The notes beneath the pieces were generated by a model. The model did no database searches. It saw only the letters and a list, made by a program, of their open reading frames with translations, and had not been told where the DNA came from. A stretch of DNA of 64,000 nt from Streptomyces sp. H27-C3 (GTDB lineage Bacteria; Actinomycetota; Actinomycetes; Streptomycetales; Streptomycetaceae): positions 1 through 64,000 of the forward strand of contig NZ_JASITA010000010.1 in NCBI RefSeq assembly GCF_030063415.1. The letters are read 5' to 3'. The translations under genes and the position numbers were made by a program. This document shows positions 24,597-34,500 of the stretch, in pieces. Numbering within the stretch: the first letter of the stretch is position 1; each line of letters starts with the position of its first letter.

Positions 24597-26678
24597 TCAG
24601 CGGTACTCCAGACGCCCCGTCGCCAAGAGCGCGGACAACCCGTCGCTCAGCTCTCGTCCGACGCCCCCCAATTCCGCGAGTGCCTTTTCCATCTCGACCA
24701 GCTTCCTGTGCACTTCGCCGTACGCCTGCTGCTCTTGCAGCGGCAGCCGCAGCGCGTGGAGTCGGCGGACGTCAACCCGCGAGGCGTTCGAAGCGTGGGC
24801 GCCGGCTCGCCTGGCATTCGACCTCTCCCGCAAGCAGGCGGCGAGGAACCACGGGTCGAGGCGGTCCGGATCGACCCGGAGGCGGTACACGTGGTGGCCG
24901 AGAGCTCGCGGAGCGGCCGTCTCGACCCATGCGTCGAAGCCGTGTGCCGTGGCGACGACGACCACGTCACCGAATGATGTCAGCGGGAACAGCCCGTCCT
25001 GGTCCGCTTGTTCGGCGGCAGTCCGGTCGAGCCACTGCTGTTCTTCCGGGCCGATCGCGAGGAGGCCCGTGACCAGTCCGACCCCGTCGTCCGGGACGTC
25101 GCCCCGCCGTACCGTTTCCTCCGGCAAGGCGCTGCCGGAGAGGATGCTGAGGGCCTTCGCCTGTTCTAGTTCGGCGACGCTCACGGTGCCGTGACTGACG
25201 GCGTCCTGCACCGCAGAGAATTCGCGCAGGGACCTCCCCGCGTCCTGGGTGGCGAGCAGCCCCTTCTCGTACCGGGTCCACAGGCGTCGCAGGTCCACCG
25301 GCCTCGTCGGTCCAGCAGCCGCGGCGTGCCGGGCCGGGGTGAGGTCGGTTTCCTCGCCGAGCAGGTCGGTCACTGGAACGGACACGCTGCCAGGCCGTTC
25401 ACCGCCCCGAAGTGCGGTGAGAACCCGGTCTCCTATCGCATCCCAGTCGATGGCCGGTAGGCGGGAAGCCGAAACTGTGGATGGTGTGTGGCGGCAGTCC
25501 GACGTGTCCACCAGGACCACCGAGTCTTGGGGGCGCGGCGCGGGTGCGGCGAGGACCCACAGGTGCAGTCCAATTCCGTAGGGCGGCGCGGACCCGGCAG
25601 GCAGAGCGACCACCGCGCGGATCACACCAGCCCGGAGCAGACCTGCACGGATGCGCCGCCCGGCCCGGCGGGCGGCCACCCCCGGAGGCAGGAGGACGAC
25701 AGCCACACCGCCATAGCCGGTGACGCTGGCGCCCTTGCCCTCATCCAGCATGGAGACGACGTGCTGGACCCAGGCCAGTTCCGATTCCGTGCGGGGTGGT
25801 TGTCCGTACGTCCAGCGCTGGTCCGTGGCGAGTTCCGTGTGGCCCCAGTCGCGTTCGTTGGCAGGCGGATTGCAGAGTACGACGTCGACCGGTTCGGACG
25901 GCGGGCCGATCGTGTCCCGCAGCGTGTCCGTGGTGGTGACCGATACCAACGCCTGCTGTCCGACCTCCAGGATCAGCCTGGCGTCTGCGACCGAGGATAG
26001 AACCGGGTCGGCATCGTTCCCCAGAAGCCCAAGAGGGCGGAGCTCGCTCCCGCCCGCTTCTGGTTCGGACCATTGGTGGGCCGCGGCGAGCAGCAGTGTG
26101 CCGGTGCCGCAGGCGGGATCGGCCACCGTCCGCACCGGGTCCGCGCCGCGCACCTCAGCCGCGATGGCAGCCATCAGGGTGGCGAGCGGGGCCGGCGTGG
26201 TGGCGATCTGGCGGACGTGCGTGCCCAGCCACCGGTCGAGCAGGAACCGGAAGGTCTCGGCTCCACCCTCGACACTGGCCATGCGCACGGCCTCGTCCAC
26301 GAGCGCCTGCTCCGCCGGATCTAGCGGTACGCCTTGGTCCGCACGGTCAGCAGCCGCATCCTCATCGGCCACCGACGCGTCGGCGAGTTGTTTGCCGAGA
26401 CCGGCGACGACTCGGCCCATCCTGTCTCGGTCCCCCAGGTCCGCGACCCGCGGCCACAACCGTTCCAGCGGACCCGCCGTTGGAGCGATCTTGTCATTCC
26501 GCTTCAGCCATTCCTCGACCGCCTCCAGGGCGAACTGCGGGCTCGCATCCGTGCCGCCGACCGGTTCGGGGAAGTCCGGGTGTCTGCGCCTCCAGTTGCT
26601 CACCGCCGCGCGGCCGACCCCCGCGAGACGGGCGATCGCCGCCAGGGTTACCGACACTTGATCCGTACGTTGGGCCAT
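24597..26678 (-). CDS. HTH-containing N6-adenine DNA methylase
   Basis: This 693-aa protein starts with a helix-turn-helix (TLAAIARLAGVGRAAVSNWRRR). A HsdM-like methylase core has motif I VADPACGTGTLLLAAA near residue 190 and motif IV VVLCNPPANE, where the usual aromatic after NPP is Ala. The C-terminal 150 residues resemble a type I specificity half-domain, ending in a coiled-coil-like stretch (LHALRLPLQEQQAYGEVHRK), so M and S functions may be fused. The ATG at 26678 has GGGAGGAG upstream. It converges on the kinase gene. It may protect host DNA from neighbouring nucleases, or be inactive. Confidence 0.78.
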   Translation of the reverse strand: MAQRTDQVSVTLAAIARLAGVGRAAVSNWRRRHPDFPEPVGGTDASPQFALEAVEEWLKRNDKIAPTAGPLERLWPRVADLGDRDRMGRVVAGLGKQLADASVADEDAAADRADQGVPLDPAEQALVDEAVRMASVEGGAETFRFLLDRWLGTHVRQIATTPAPLATLMAAIAAEVRGADPVRTVADPACGTGTLLLAAAHQWSEPEAGGSELRPLGLLGNDADPVLSSVADARLILEVGQQALVSVTTTDTLRDTIGPPSEPVDVVLCNPPANERDWGHTELATDQRWTYGQPPRTESELAWVQHVVSMLDEGKGASVTGYGGVAVVLLPPGVAARRAGRRIRAGLLRAGVIRAVVALPAGSAPPYGIGLHLWVLAAPAPRPQDSVVLVDTSDCRHTPSTVSASRLPAIDWDAIGDRVLTALRGGERPGSVSVPVTDLLGEETDLTPARHAAAAGPTRPVDLRRLWTRYEKGLLATQDAGRSLREFSAVQDAVSHGTVSVAELEQAKALSILSGSALPEETVRRGDVPDDGVGLVTGLLAIGPEEQQWLDRTAAEQADQDGLFPLTSFGDVVVVATAHGFDAWVETAAPRALGHHVYRLRVDPDRLDPWFLAACLRERSNARRAGAHASNASRVDVRRLHALRLPLQEQQAYGEVHRKLVEMEKALAELGGVGRELSDGLSALLATGRLEYR

Positions 26679-27369
26679 CTCGCTCCTCCCGGAACGCCAG
26701 GTGTCGGCAGCCGTCCCGCATGAGCGAAGAGGCCCGGCACGCATTCTGTAGTTTGACTTTGTTTTCAGTGTATCGATCCAGGGTGCTGAGCACATCCACC
26801 GGATCCGGTGGTCCGACTTGCCCGCCCGTTGTGCGACACGTGTCTTTCTCGCGCGAGTGCACGCAATGAAGGGCAGGCGCCGCTCAGCGGCCAGGTCGGC
26901 GTCTTGAAACCAGCGCAGACTGTGATCTTGGACGGTGCCATGCCTGCCGCCATCCGGTCGAGCGCCCGCAGGGCGCGGTGCCGGCCTCTGCCGGTTCGGT
27001 GAGGTGCCCCTCGTCCACCGGCTTCACCCCGTGCAGCAACGAGCGGTGACCGGTCGGCCTGTCGTCCTCGCCGTCGGTCAGGTCGACGATCGGGAGCACC
27101 GTGCGCAGCGAGCAGGCGATGGCGGCCGTGTAGATGAAGTACGGCCCAGCGGCTTTGGGCCGTGCTGATCCACATGCCAGTGGCTGTGGAGCTGTAGAGG
27201 GCCGACTCCTGTTCGGTTTCCGCGCCCCGGCGGGCGCCAGGAGAACCGTCAACACCGTTAGCTGTCGGGCCAAGGTGGCTGAAAATAGACTGAGTTGATG
27301 TGGTCCCAAGCATCTGGCATGCCTGACATACTCCTTGGATCATGATCGGCAGTGCGTGGGGGTGCGGCA
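26679..27369. other. Intergenic region between two modification genes
   Basis: These 690 bp separate the divergent methylase and restriction-modification genes. On the minus strand about 26960-27170 encodes GPYFIYTAAIACSLRTVLPI and nearby residues, which look like an internal piece of a protein, but no frame stays open with a start. It is most likely a gene relic. An AT-rich patch at 26748-26775 includes TTGACTTTGTT. Confidence 0.4.
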
Positions 27370-30300
27370 GTGACGCAGGAGCAGTCCGACTGGCTCACGG
27401 AGGCCATATCGACCTTCGGTGCGTCGTGCAAAGACATGGTGAACGGCCCGGGCGATCCGGAGGCGTCGATCCGCCCGCCGTTGCAGAAGCTCCTGGAGAC
27501 CGTTGGCAGTCACGATGCCATGGACGGAGTTCTGTGGCACTCCGAAACGCCTCTGCGTGACGTGGGGGTGCGCCCCGACTATGCGGTCGAGGTGCATGGC
27601 GACATCGTCGGCTACATCGAGGTCAAGCGTCCCGGTCACCCTGTTGATCCAGCGAAGTTCACCGGGCGCAATAAGACGCAGTGGGAGCGACTGCGCGACC
27701 TGCCGAACGTGCTCTACACAAACGGCACGGAATGGCGGCTCTTCCGCACCGGAGAGCTGATCGGCACCCCGGTCATCTTCGAGGGTGATTTGGCGACTGC
27801 GGGCCGGGCGTTGGCCGCCCGCGAGCCTGCCGCATTTAGCAGTCTCCTGCGAACCTTCCTACACTGGGTTCCCGAGCCGATCCGTCAAGCCTCCGCACTG
27901 GTCCGACGCACTGCCCCGCTGTGCCGCCTTCTGCGGGCGGCGGTCCTGGAACAACTGGACTTCGAGGGGCAGTATGCGGCGGAAGGCGCGCGTCCCGAGG
28001 AGTTGCGTTTCACTGGGCTGAAGAACGACTGGCGCAGACTGCTCTTTCCGACGGCGGACGATGCGACGTTCGCTGATGGATACGCCCAGACGGTGACTTT
28101 CGCGCTGCTGCTCGCGCGCACGGAGGGCATCTCCCTGAAGGGGGTGGGGCTGCATGAGGTCGGCCGGCGCCTGGATGCCGGACATGCCCTGATGGGTAAA
28201 GCTCTCCAGCTCCTGACCGACAACATCACGGTGAGCTTCGAGGTCAGCCTCGACCTGCTCATCCAAGTCATCGACGCGGTCGACTGGGCCGCGATTCGCA
28301 AGGGCCGCAGGGACGCGTACCTGCACCTGTACGAGTCGTTCCTGGAGGTGTATGACGAGAAGCTGCGGCAGAAGAGCGGCTCGTACTACACCCCGCGCGA
28401 AGTGGTCGAGGAGATGGTGCGCCTCACTGAGGACGTCCTGCGTACCCGCCTGGGGCGTGCGGACGGCTACGCGGACGAGAGCGTGCGAATCGTCGATCCG
28501 GCGATGGGGACGGGCACGTACCTTCACGCGGTCATCGAGCATGTAGCCGCTTGGGCAGCGGAGAACATCGGACCGGGGGCGACACCGGACGCGATTGGCA
28601 GTCTGGCGAAGCGTCTGATTGGTTTCGAGCTGCAGATGGGCCCCTTCGCTGTCGCGGAATTACGGGCTTCGGACCTGCTAAAGCGGCATCAAGCAGTTGC
28701 ACCGCCGGACGGCCTGAAGCTGTTCGTCACCGACACATTGGACGACCCCTACCTGGCTGAGGAATCTCTCGCCTCGACATACGGGGTGATATCGGAGTCC
28801 CGTAAGCGGGCGAACGAGGTGAAAGCCAAGACGCCCGTCACCGTTGCGATCGGCAATCCGCCCTACGACGACAAGGCCAAGGGGCGCGGCGGCTGGATCG
28901 AGAAGGGAACTTCCGCTCAGGGCGTTGCCCCCATCGAGGCCTTCAAGTGGTCCGGCAACGGTCGCTATGAGCACGTGCTCAAGAACCTGTATGTCTACTT
29001 CTGGCGCTGGGCGACATGGAAGGTATTCGACGCCCATCCGCAGGACCAGCAGGGGGTCGTATGCTTCATCACCCCCTCCGGCTTCACCACCGGACCGGGC
29101 GGGCGCGGCATGCGGAACTACCTGCGGCGCACCTGTGACGAGGGCTGGATCATCGACCTGTCTCCGGAAGGGCACCGCCCAGACGTGGCCAGTCGGATCT
29201 TCCCCGGCGTCGCCCAGCCGCTGGCCATCTGCATCTTCGTCCGCAACAAGGACACCGACCCTGCGCGGCCAGCCCGTATCCACTACCGCGCTGTGCACGG
29301 CAAACGGGCAGTCAAATACCGCCAGCTCAAAGAGATCCGACTGGACGATGACGGTTGGCAGGATACGCACACGGATGCCATCCGCCCCTTCCGCCCGACG
29401 ACCGAGACGGGGTGGGAGGACTACCCCGCTCTCGACGATCTTTTCCGTTGGGGAAACCCGGGCATCAAGGCCAACCGCTCGTGGGTGAACGGCCCGAGCA
29501 AGCAGGTACTTGAGAAGCGATGGGCACGGCTGATCCATGAGGACGACCTGGTCAAGAAGGCGGAACTACTCAAGGAGACAGAAGACCGTTCGCTGCACGC
29601 CAGCAGGGCTCCGTTGTACGGACAGCCTGAGCACCTCCGGCCACTCGCGGCCGAAACAGACCTGACGCCTGACGTGGTACCCATCGCTATGCGCAGCTTC
29701 GACCGCCAGTGGCTGATCTCTGACAGCCGTGTCGTCGACCGCCCCCGACCTGAGTTGTGGGAAGCCATGCAGCCGGGTCAGCTCTTCCTGAACCAGCAGT
29801 CCTCGCATGAGATCGAGACCGGGCCAGCGATCGTCGCTACCGCTTTGCTCCCCGACACCCACCACTTCAACGGCCGCGGTGGCAAGATCATGCCGATCCT
29901 CCATCCAGACGGCACCCCCAACGTGCACCCTCGCCTCCTCACGTACCTCGCTGGCGAACTCGGCCTGGACCACATCACGGTGCACGATCTGGCTGCGTAC
30001 GCGGCGACTGTCGCCGGCCACGCCGGATTCACCAAGCGGTTCACCGAAGAACTCCTCACCCCGGGCGTGCGGCTTCCGCTCACCCGTGATCCCGCCATGT
30101 GGCATGAGGCGGTACAACTGGGCAGCCAGCTCTTGTGGGCCTCGACCTACGGGGAACGGTACGTAGATCCGGAAGACGGTCGGCCAGCCGGCGACGTCCT
30201 CTTCCCGCAGGGTGATCCACGCCGGCTCCGATACGACCAGCACATCGGGACGGAAGTTCCCGCAGAGATCCGCTACGCCGAAATGAACGGGACCCTGCAC

Positions 30301-30672
30301 CTGGGTGCTGGATACGTCAGTCCGGTCCCCGCAGAGGTGTGGAACTACGACGTCGGCGGCATGCAAATCGTCAAAAAGTGGTTCGGCTACCGCAAGGCAA
30401 GCCCCAACAGTCGTAAGACCAGTCCCCTGGACGATCTGCATGTCGAGTCCTGGCCGGCCGACTGGTCCCGCGAGCTCATGGAACTGCTCTCCGTACTGCG
30501 TCGGCTCGTCGACCTCGCTCCGGCACAGCAGGACCTGTTGGATCGGATCCTCGCTGCTCCCACGGTCACGGCAGCCGACCTGGAGAAGGCTGGCATCCTT
30601 CCGGTACCCGCCAAGGCACGCAAACCCCACCGGCGAGTCGAGTTTCCCCCGCACGTGGGCGAGGAGCCGTAG
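27370..30672 (+). CDS. Single-chain restriction-modification enzyme (type IIG/ISP-like)
   Basis: This protein of about 1,100 aa combines a PD-(D/E)XK endonuclease, an N6-adenine methylase and a C-terminal recognition region. The nuclease motif is GVRPDYAVEV then GYIEVKRPG (Asp, Glu-x-Lys). Methylase motif I is RIVDPAMGTGTYLHA and motif IV is VAIGNPPYDD. The last 400 residues (WNYDVGGMQIVKKWFGYRK) match the C-terminal recognition domain of type ISP enzymes, but no helicase ATPase lies between nuclease and methylase. The GTG at 27370 has GGGGGTG upstream; a GTG at 27352 is possible. It would cut unmethylated DNA and protect its own. Confidence 0.82.
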   Translation: MTQEQSDWLTEAISTFGASCKDMVNGPGDPEASIRPPLQKLLETVGSHDAMDGVLWHSETPLRDVGVRPDYAVEVHGDIVGYIEVKRPGHPVDPAKFTGRNKTQWERLRDLPNVLYTNGTEWRLFRTGELIGTPVIFEGDLATAGRALAAREPAAFSSLLRTFLHWVPEPIRQASALVRRTAPLCRLLRAAVLEQLDFEGQYAAEGARPEELRFTGLKNDWRRLLFPTADDATFADGYAQTVTFALLLARTEGISLKGVGLHEVGRRLDAGHALMGKALQLLTDNITVSFEVSLDLLIQVIDAVDWAAIRKGRRDAYLHLYESFLEVYDEKLRQKSGSYYTPREVVEEMVRLTEDVLRTRLGRADGYADESVRIVDPAMGTGTYLHAVIEHVAAWAAENIGPGATPDAIGSLAKRLIGFELQMGPFAVAELRASDLLKRHQAVAPPDGLKLFVTDTLDDPYLAEESLASTYGVISESRKRANEVKAKTPVTVAIGNPPYDDKAKGRGGWIEKGTSAQGVAPIEAFKWSGNGRYEHVLKNLYVYFWRWATWKVFDAHPQDQQGVVCFITPSGFTTGPGGRGMRNYLRRTCDEGWIIDLSPEGHRPDVASRIFPGVAQPLAICIFVRNKDTDPARPARIHYRAVHGKRAVKYRQLKEIRLDDDGWQDTHTDAIRPFRPTTETGWEDYPALDDLFRWGNPGIKANRSWVNGPSKQVLEKRWARLIHEDDLVKKAELLKETEDRSLHASRAPLYGQPEHLRPLAAETDLTPDVVPIAMRSFDRQWLISDSRVVDRPRPELWEAMQPGQLFLNQQSSHEIETGPAIVATALLPDTHHFNGRGGKIMPILHPDGTPNVHPRLLTYLAGELGLDHITVHDLAAYAATVAGHAGFTKRFTEELLTPGVRLPLTRDPAMWHEAVQLGSQLLWASTYGERYVDPEDGRPAGDVLFPQGDPRRLRYDQHIGTEVPAEIRYAEMNGTLHLGAGYVSPVPAEVWNYDVGGMQIVKKWFGYRKASPNSRKTSPLDDLHVESWPADWSRELMELLSVLRRLVDLAPAQQDLLDRILAAPTVTAADLEKAGILPVPAKARKPHRRVEFPPHVGEEP

Positions 30673-30687
30673 GGGCGCCTCAGCCTC

Positions 30688-31068
30688 CTACGCCCGGCGC
30701 TCCAGGTACGCGGTCGCCTCCGTCATGCTCCACACCCCTTCTGCGAGTTGACGGAGCGCATGCATTTCCGTGCTGAGTGACGGGGTACGGCGCTGCAGCT
30801 CGTCCGCGAAGACGCTGACCTCGACCAGACGTTTCCCAAGAGTGGCGCACTCGGCTTCGAGGCAGGCCGCCCTGCCGCGTGGATTGATGGAGATACGTTC
30901 ACCCGTGACTTCCAGCAGGCCCATCCAGCTGAGAGTCTGCACGTCGCCAGCGATGTTCGTCTCGTCGAGATCCCGGACTGCCACCGCTATCGCATCGGCA
31001 GATGGAATCTCGGCGGTCATGAGGTGGTGTAGAAGTTGAAGCTGCGAAGGGGAGAGATCTGAGTGCAC
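30688..31068 (-). CDS. Hypothetical protein, winged-helix-like
   Basis: This protein of about 126 aa from a GTG at 31068 has a helical N-terminal half resembling a winged helix (LSPSQLQLLHHLMTAEIPSA, then VQTLSWMGLLEVTGERISIN). A coiled-coil-like C-terminal half follows. It converges on the restriction-modification gene with a 15-bp gap. A small DNA-binding regulator is plausible, but no family is recognised. The start is uncertain; the frame is open to 31107. Confidence 0.55.
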   Translation of the reverse strand: MHSDLSPSQLQLLHHLMTAEIPSADAIAVAVRDLDETNIAGDVQTLSWMGLLEVTGERISINPRGRAACLEAECATLGKRLVEVSVFADELQRRTPSLSTEMHALRQLAEGVWSMTEATAYLERRA

Positions 31069-31542
31069 GGTTCCATGTCTAGCAGCAGTGGGGACAGTCC
31101 TGCACATCAGGACTGATTCCGACCAAATGGCACCTGGACCGGATCGGGGCCTCCGGCCTGCTCAGGGCTCTGCGGAGGGCTCCTGCGGGCGCGCTACGCG
31201 AGCAATTGTTTGAAGGTGTCGACGATCGGACATTGGGGCGAACTGGGGCGCGGAAGCGCAACTGGGGCCAGAATTGACTCGGCGACGACGAAGAGGGTGC
31301 TGGAGAGTGGCGTAGGCCGCCCGGCTGCGTGGCCCCGACCTGCGGCGGAGCGTTTGGCCGCCGGGATTCTGGAAGGCTTTGGACGCGGGCGAATTAGACT
31401 CGAAATGAGACCACGCACTTTCGCGTTCTGCTTGGCTATCAGCCAGGCAAGGGTGTCACGCTCGTCTGCTGTTCTCGTCCCTCATCCCCGTTGACGATCT
31501 ACGATCGGTGCTCGGGGGGATGGGAAACCAAGGGGGCGGGGC
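31069..31542. other. Intergenic region upstream of the sacsin-like gene
   Basis: No gene is supported in these 474 bp. A 94-codon plus-strand frame (31210-31494) has no family features or clear ribosome-binding site. The region should carry the promoter for the 1,517-aa gene, which is preceded by a G-rich stretch at about 31528-31540. Confidence 0.4.
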
Positions 31543-34500
31543 ATGGGTGCTGAGCGCGCCGAGTCGAGTGCGGCCGAAGTGGCGTGTGCGGTACAGGCGG
31601 CCGAGGAGCTCTTCGAACGGGAGGGACTCGCGGGCGGGGCAGAGGTGGCGGAACCAGTCGGTCCAGAGGCGACCTGTGCGGCTGTTGAACGGCTCGGGCA
31701 ACTGTTCGCGGGCCTTCCCGGAATGATGCGGTTTGGGTTGCGCCAGCAGCGGGACAACGCTGGGGATCTTTCAACTGACCCTCTGCAAGGACTGTCCGAG
31801 ATCGTGCAGAACGCCGATGATCTCCGAGCCTCCCAGGTCAGGATTCTGCTGCGGGAGACGGAACTGCTGGTGGCGCACGACGGCAGTCCAGTGAGGCTGC
31901 CCGACGTAATGGCGCTGGCCATGCCGTGGCTAACGAGCAAGGCCGACGACCCGGACGCCACGGGCAGGTTCGGCATCGGTCTCATGACCCTCCGGCGGCT
32001 TTCACCTGTGCTGGAAGTGTTCTGTGATTTCTACCGAGTCCGGATCGGCGACCCCGACGTGTCCCTCGCCGACCCCTTCCCGGTTCCTGCCCCGTTTGCT
32101 GATGACGGCTGGACGGTCCTGCGTATCCCGCTCGCCGCACCCACTGAAGTCCAGGGCGGCGACGTGGACGACTGGCTGAACACGTGGGGCGATGAGGCGC
32201 TGCTGTTCCTCGACCACGTCCGCACAGTCCTGCATCAGCGGGAGGACGGGAGCGTACGCAGCCAGCTCGCTCTGAAGTGGACCGAACGCGGCACCTATGA
32301 AGCGACCGTCGACGGTCGGGACACCATGGTTGGCGTTCGTACAGCTCAGGCAACGGACGGTACGTCGTGGCAGGTCAGCCGCGCCACCGTGCCGAGTCCG
32401 CCGGATGTCCCGCGCATCCGCAAGGCCGCAGGTGAAACGACAGGGCTGGCCGTCGCACTACCTCTGCAGCAGGCCGTGGACCGCGGGGTTCCCGGGCAGG
32501 TGCATGTCGGACTGCCCGTCATCGAGCTTGGCCTCCCGCTCAGGGTGAGTGCCCAGTTCGATCCGAACCCGAGCCGCCAACAGCTCAACGACACCTCGTG
32601 GAACGGGGCGCTGCGTCCGTTGCTGGCCGATCTTTGGGCAGCAGCGATGATCCGCCAGCTCCGGCTGGACCCGGCCGTGGCCTGGCAGTGCCTGCCGCTG
32701 CCTGAGGACGTACAGGCGCCGAAGGGCCCGGTGCGCAAGTTGGAGAAGCAGCTGCTGACATTGGCCCGCGAAAAGGTGTCCCACGAACTCCGCCTTCAGA
32801 CGGTGAGCCACGGCGATCTCGGCCTTGCAGACCTTGCGGTCTGCGACGAGGCACTCGCCAGCGTGCTCTCGGAGTCCGAAATTGCGCAGGTAGCCCGGCG
32901 AACGGCAGTCCTGCCCCAGTCGGCGCGAGACGGAGCCGGCCGGTGGCAGGACCTACTCAGGGACTGGGCCGGCCATGGCGGCGCGGCGCCCGCGGCCGTC
33001 AGCGTCCCGATGGCTCTGCACACCCTCCTGGGGGACGAGTCCCGTAGCCCGGAGGCGACGGTCGCGCTTGCCGCAGTGGCGATTGCCAACACCGAGACCT
33101 TTGCACTCCGACGGAATGACTGGCTGGTTGATGCTTCTGGGGCACGGCACGGGGTACCGGCAACCGGAGCCGCCGAGGTTTTCACCGACAAGGCCCAAGG
33201 GCTCTCGAAGGTACTCGGGCTCAGCCGTGCCCTGCACTCCGCGTTCCTCGCTGAGAACTCGGAAGCAGGCAGGGTACGTACGTGGCTGAGCCAGCAAAAG
33301 GTATTCGTGACCGGTGCGGATCCGGTGCCCGCCATCCGGCTGCTCGCTGCTCGTGGTGCCAACGGCTCGGCCGCGCCCCTGTTTCTGGAGGATGACCAGC
33401 TGGTGGCGTTGCGCAACGGTTTCCTGCACGTTCCCGAGAAGGAGCGGGAACGGCTGGGGCGGGACGCGGGCCGCGCCATCCTGCTGCAGGGCCGCCGCTT
33501 TGGGCCGAAGGGCCATCGGGAGGATACAAAGGTCCGTCCCGCCGAGGCGTACCTCCCGGCCCGGCTGGACAGCGTGGACCGCGAGGACAGCTTCGAGACC
33601 GCCGCGGGTGCGGCCGTTGGCCTGGCGTGGCTATTGCCCCGCTACGCCAAGGTTCTGCCCGGGGCGGGGACCGGTCTGGGCGCCCGGGCCTTCCTCCACC
33701 TGCTCGGTGCCGAGAAGGGCCCTCGGCTCCGGCCGCACCCCGGCACTGAGCACCGGTTCAACGCTTCGATTCCAAATGAGGGGCTGCCGGCCCGGATCAC
33801 GGGCGGCCCCTCCGAGCGTTTGAAGGACCTGCAGAGCCGGTCGGCCACGTACACCTTGGCGGACTGCGACAGCCCTGATCTGATGGCCGTCATCCGTAAC
33901 ATTGCCGCAGAGCCGGACGAGCACGTACGACGGCGGCGGGCCGCCGCGCTTCTGCGGGTGCTGGGGCGGGGCTGGGGCGTCCTGTCCGAGCACCGGAAAG
34001 TGCGCGCGGTGTACGACTACCAGCAGTGGATCGCCCGTGGGGAGACGGACGGCTTCTGGCTGTGGAAGTTGAAGACCACTGCATGGCTGGACAACCAGGT
34101 GGGTGTCCCGACTGCTCCCAGCCAGTTGCGCGAGCGTACGACCAGTACGGTCGCCGTCTACGGCACGGACAGCACCGGATTCCTGCACCCTGAGCTCCAA
34201 CAAGCGGTGGGCAGGCGAGGAGAGGTCCTGGTCGCTCTGGGGGTCACTGGCGAGCCGGGCATCGACGACCTCCTCGAGTCGCTGCGCAGGCTGCGAGGCA
34301 AGGAAGGCGATGGCCCCGACCATCCGGCGGCGCAGCTCTTGTACCGGGCGCTCGCTGAGCGCCTGGCCGCCCACAGGGGGAAGGACGCCCCGCAAGTGAC
34401 TGCCACGGTCGTGCGTGCCTTCGCGCAGGACCGAGGACTGGTCCTTACCTCCTTGGGCTGGCGTCGGCCGGCTGAGTGTCTCCGTGGTCTGCCGGTCTTC

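Noticed and set aside
22869..30672. Kinase plus methylase as a Pgl/BREX system
   Set aside because: Pgl/BREX needs a PglZ-type phosphatase and a large BrxC/PglY ATPase; neither is present, and the kinase is not PglW-like in length.
31210..31494. A 94-codon plus-strand frame before the sacsin-like gene
   Set aside because: The composition is not protein-like, with no ribosome-binding site or recognisable family.
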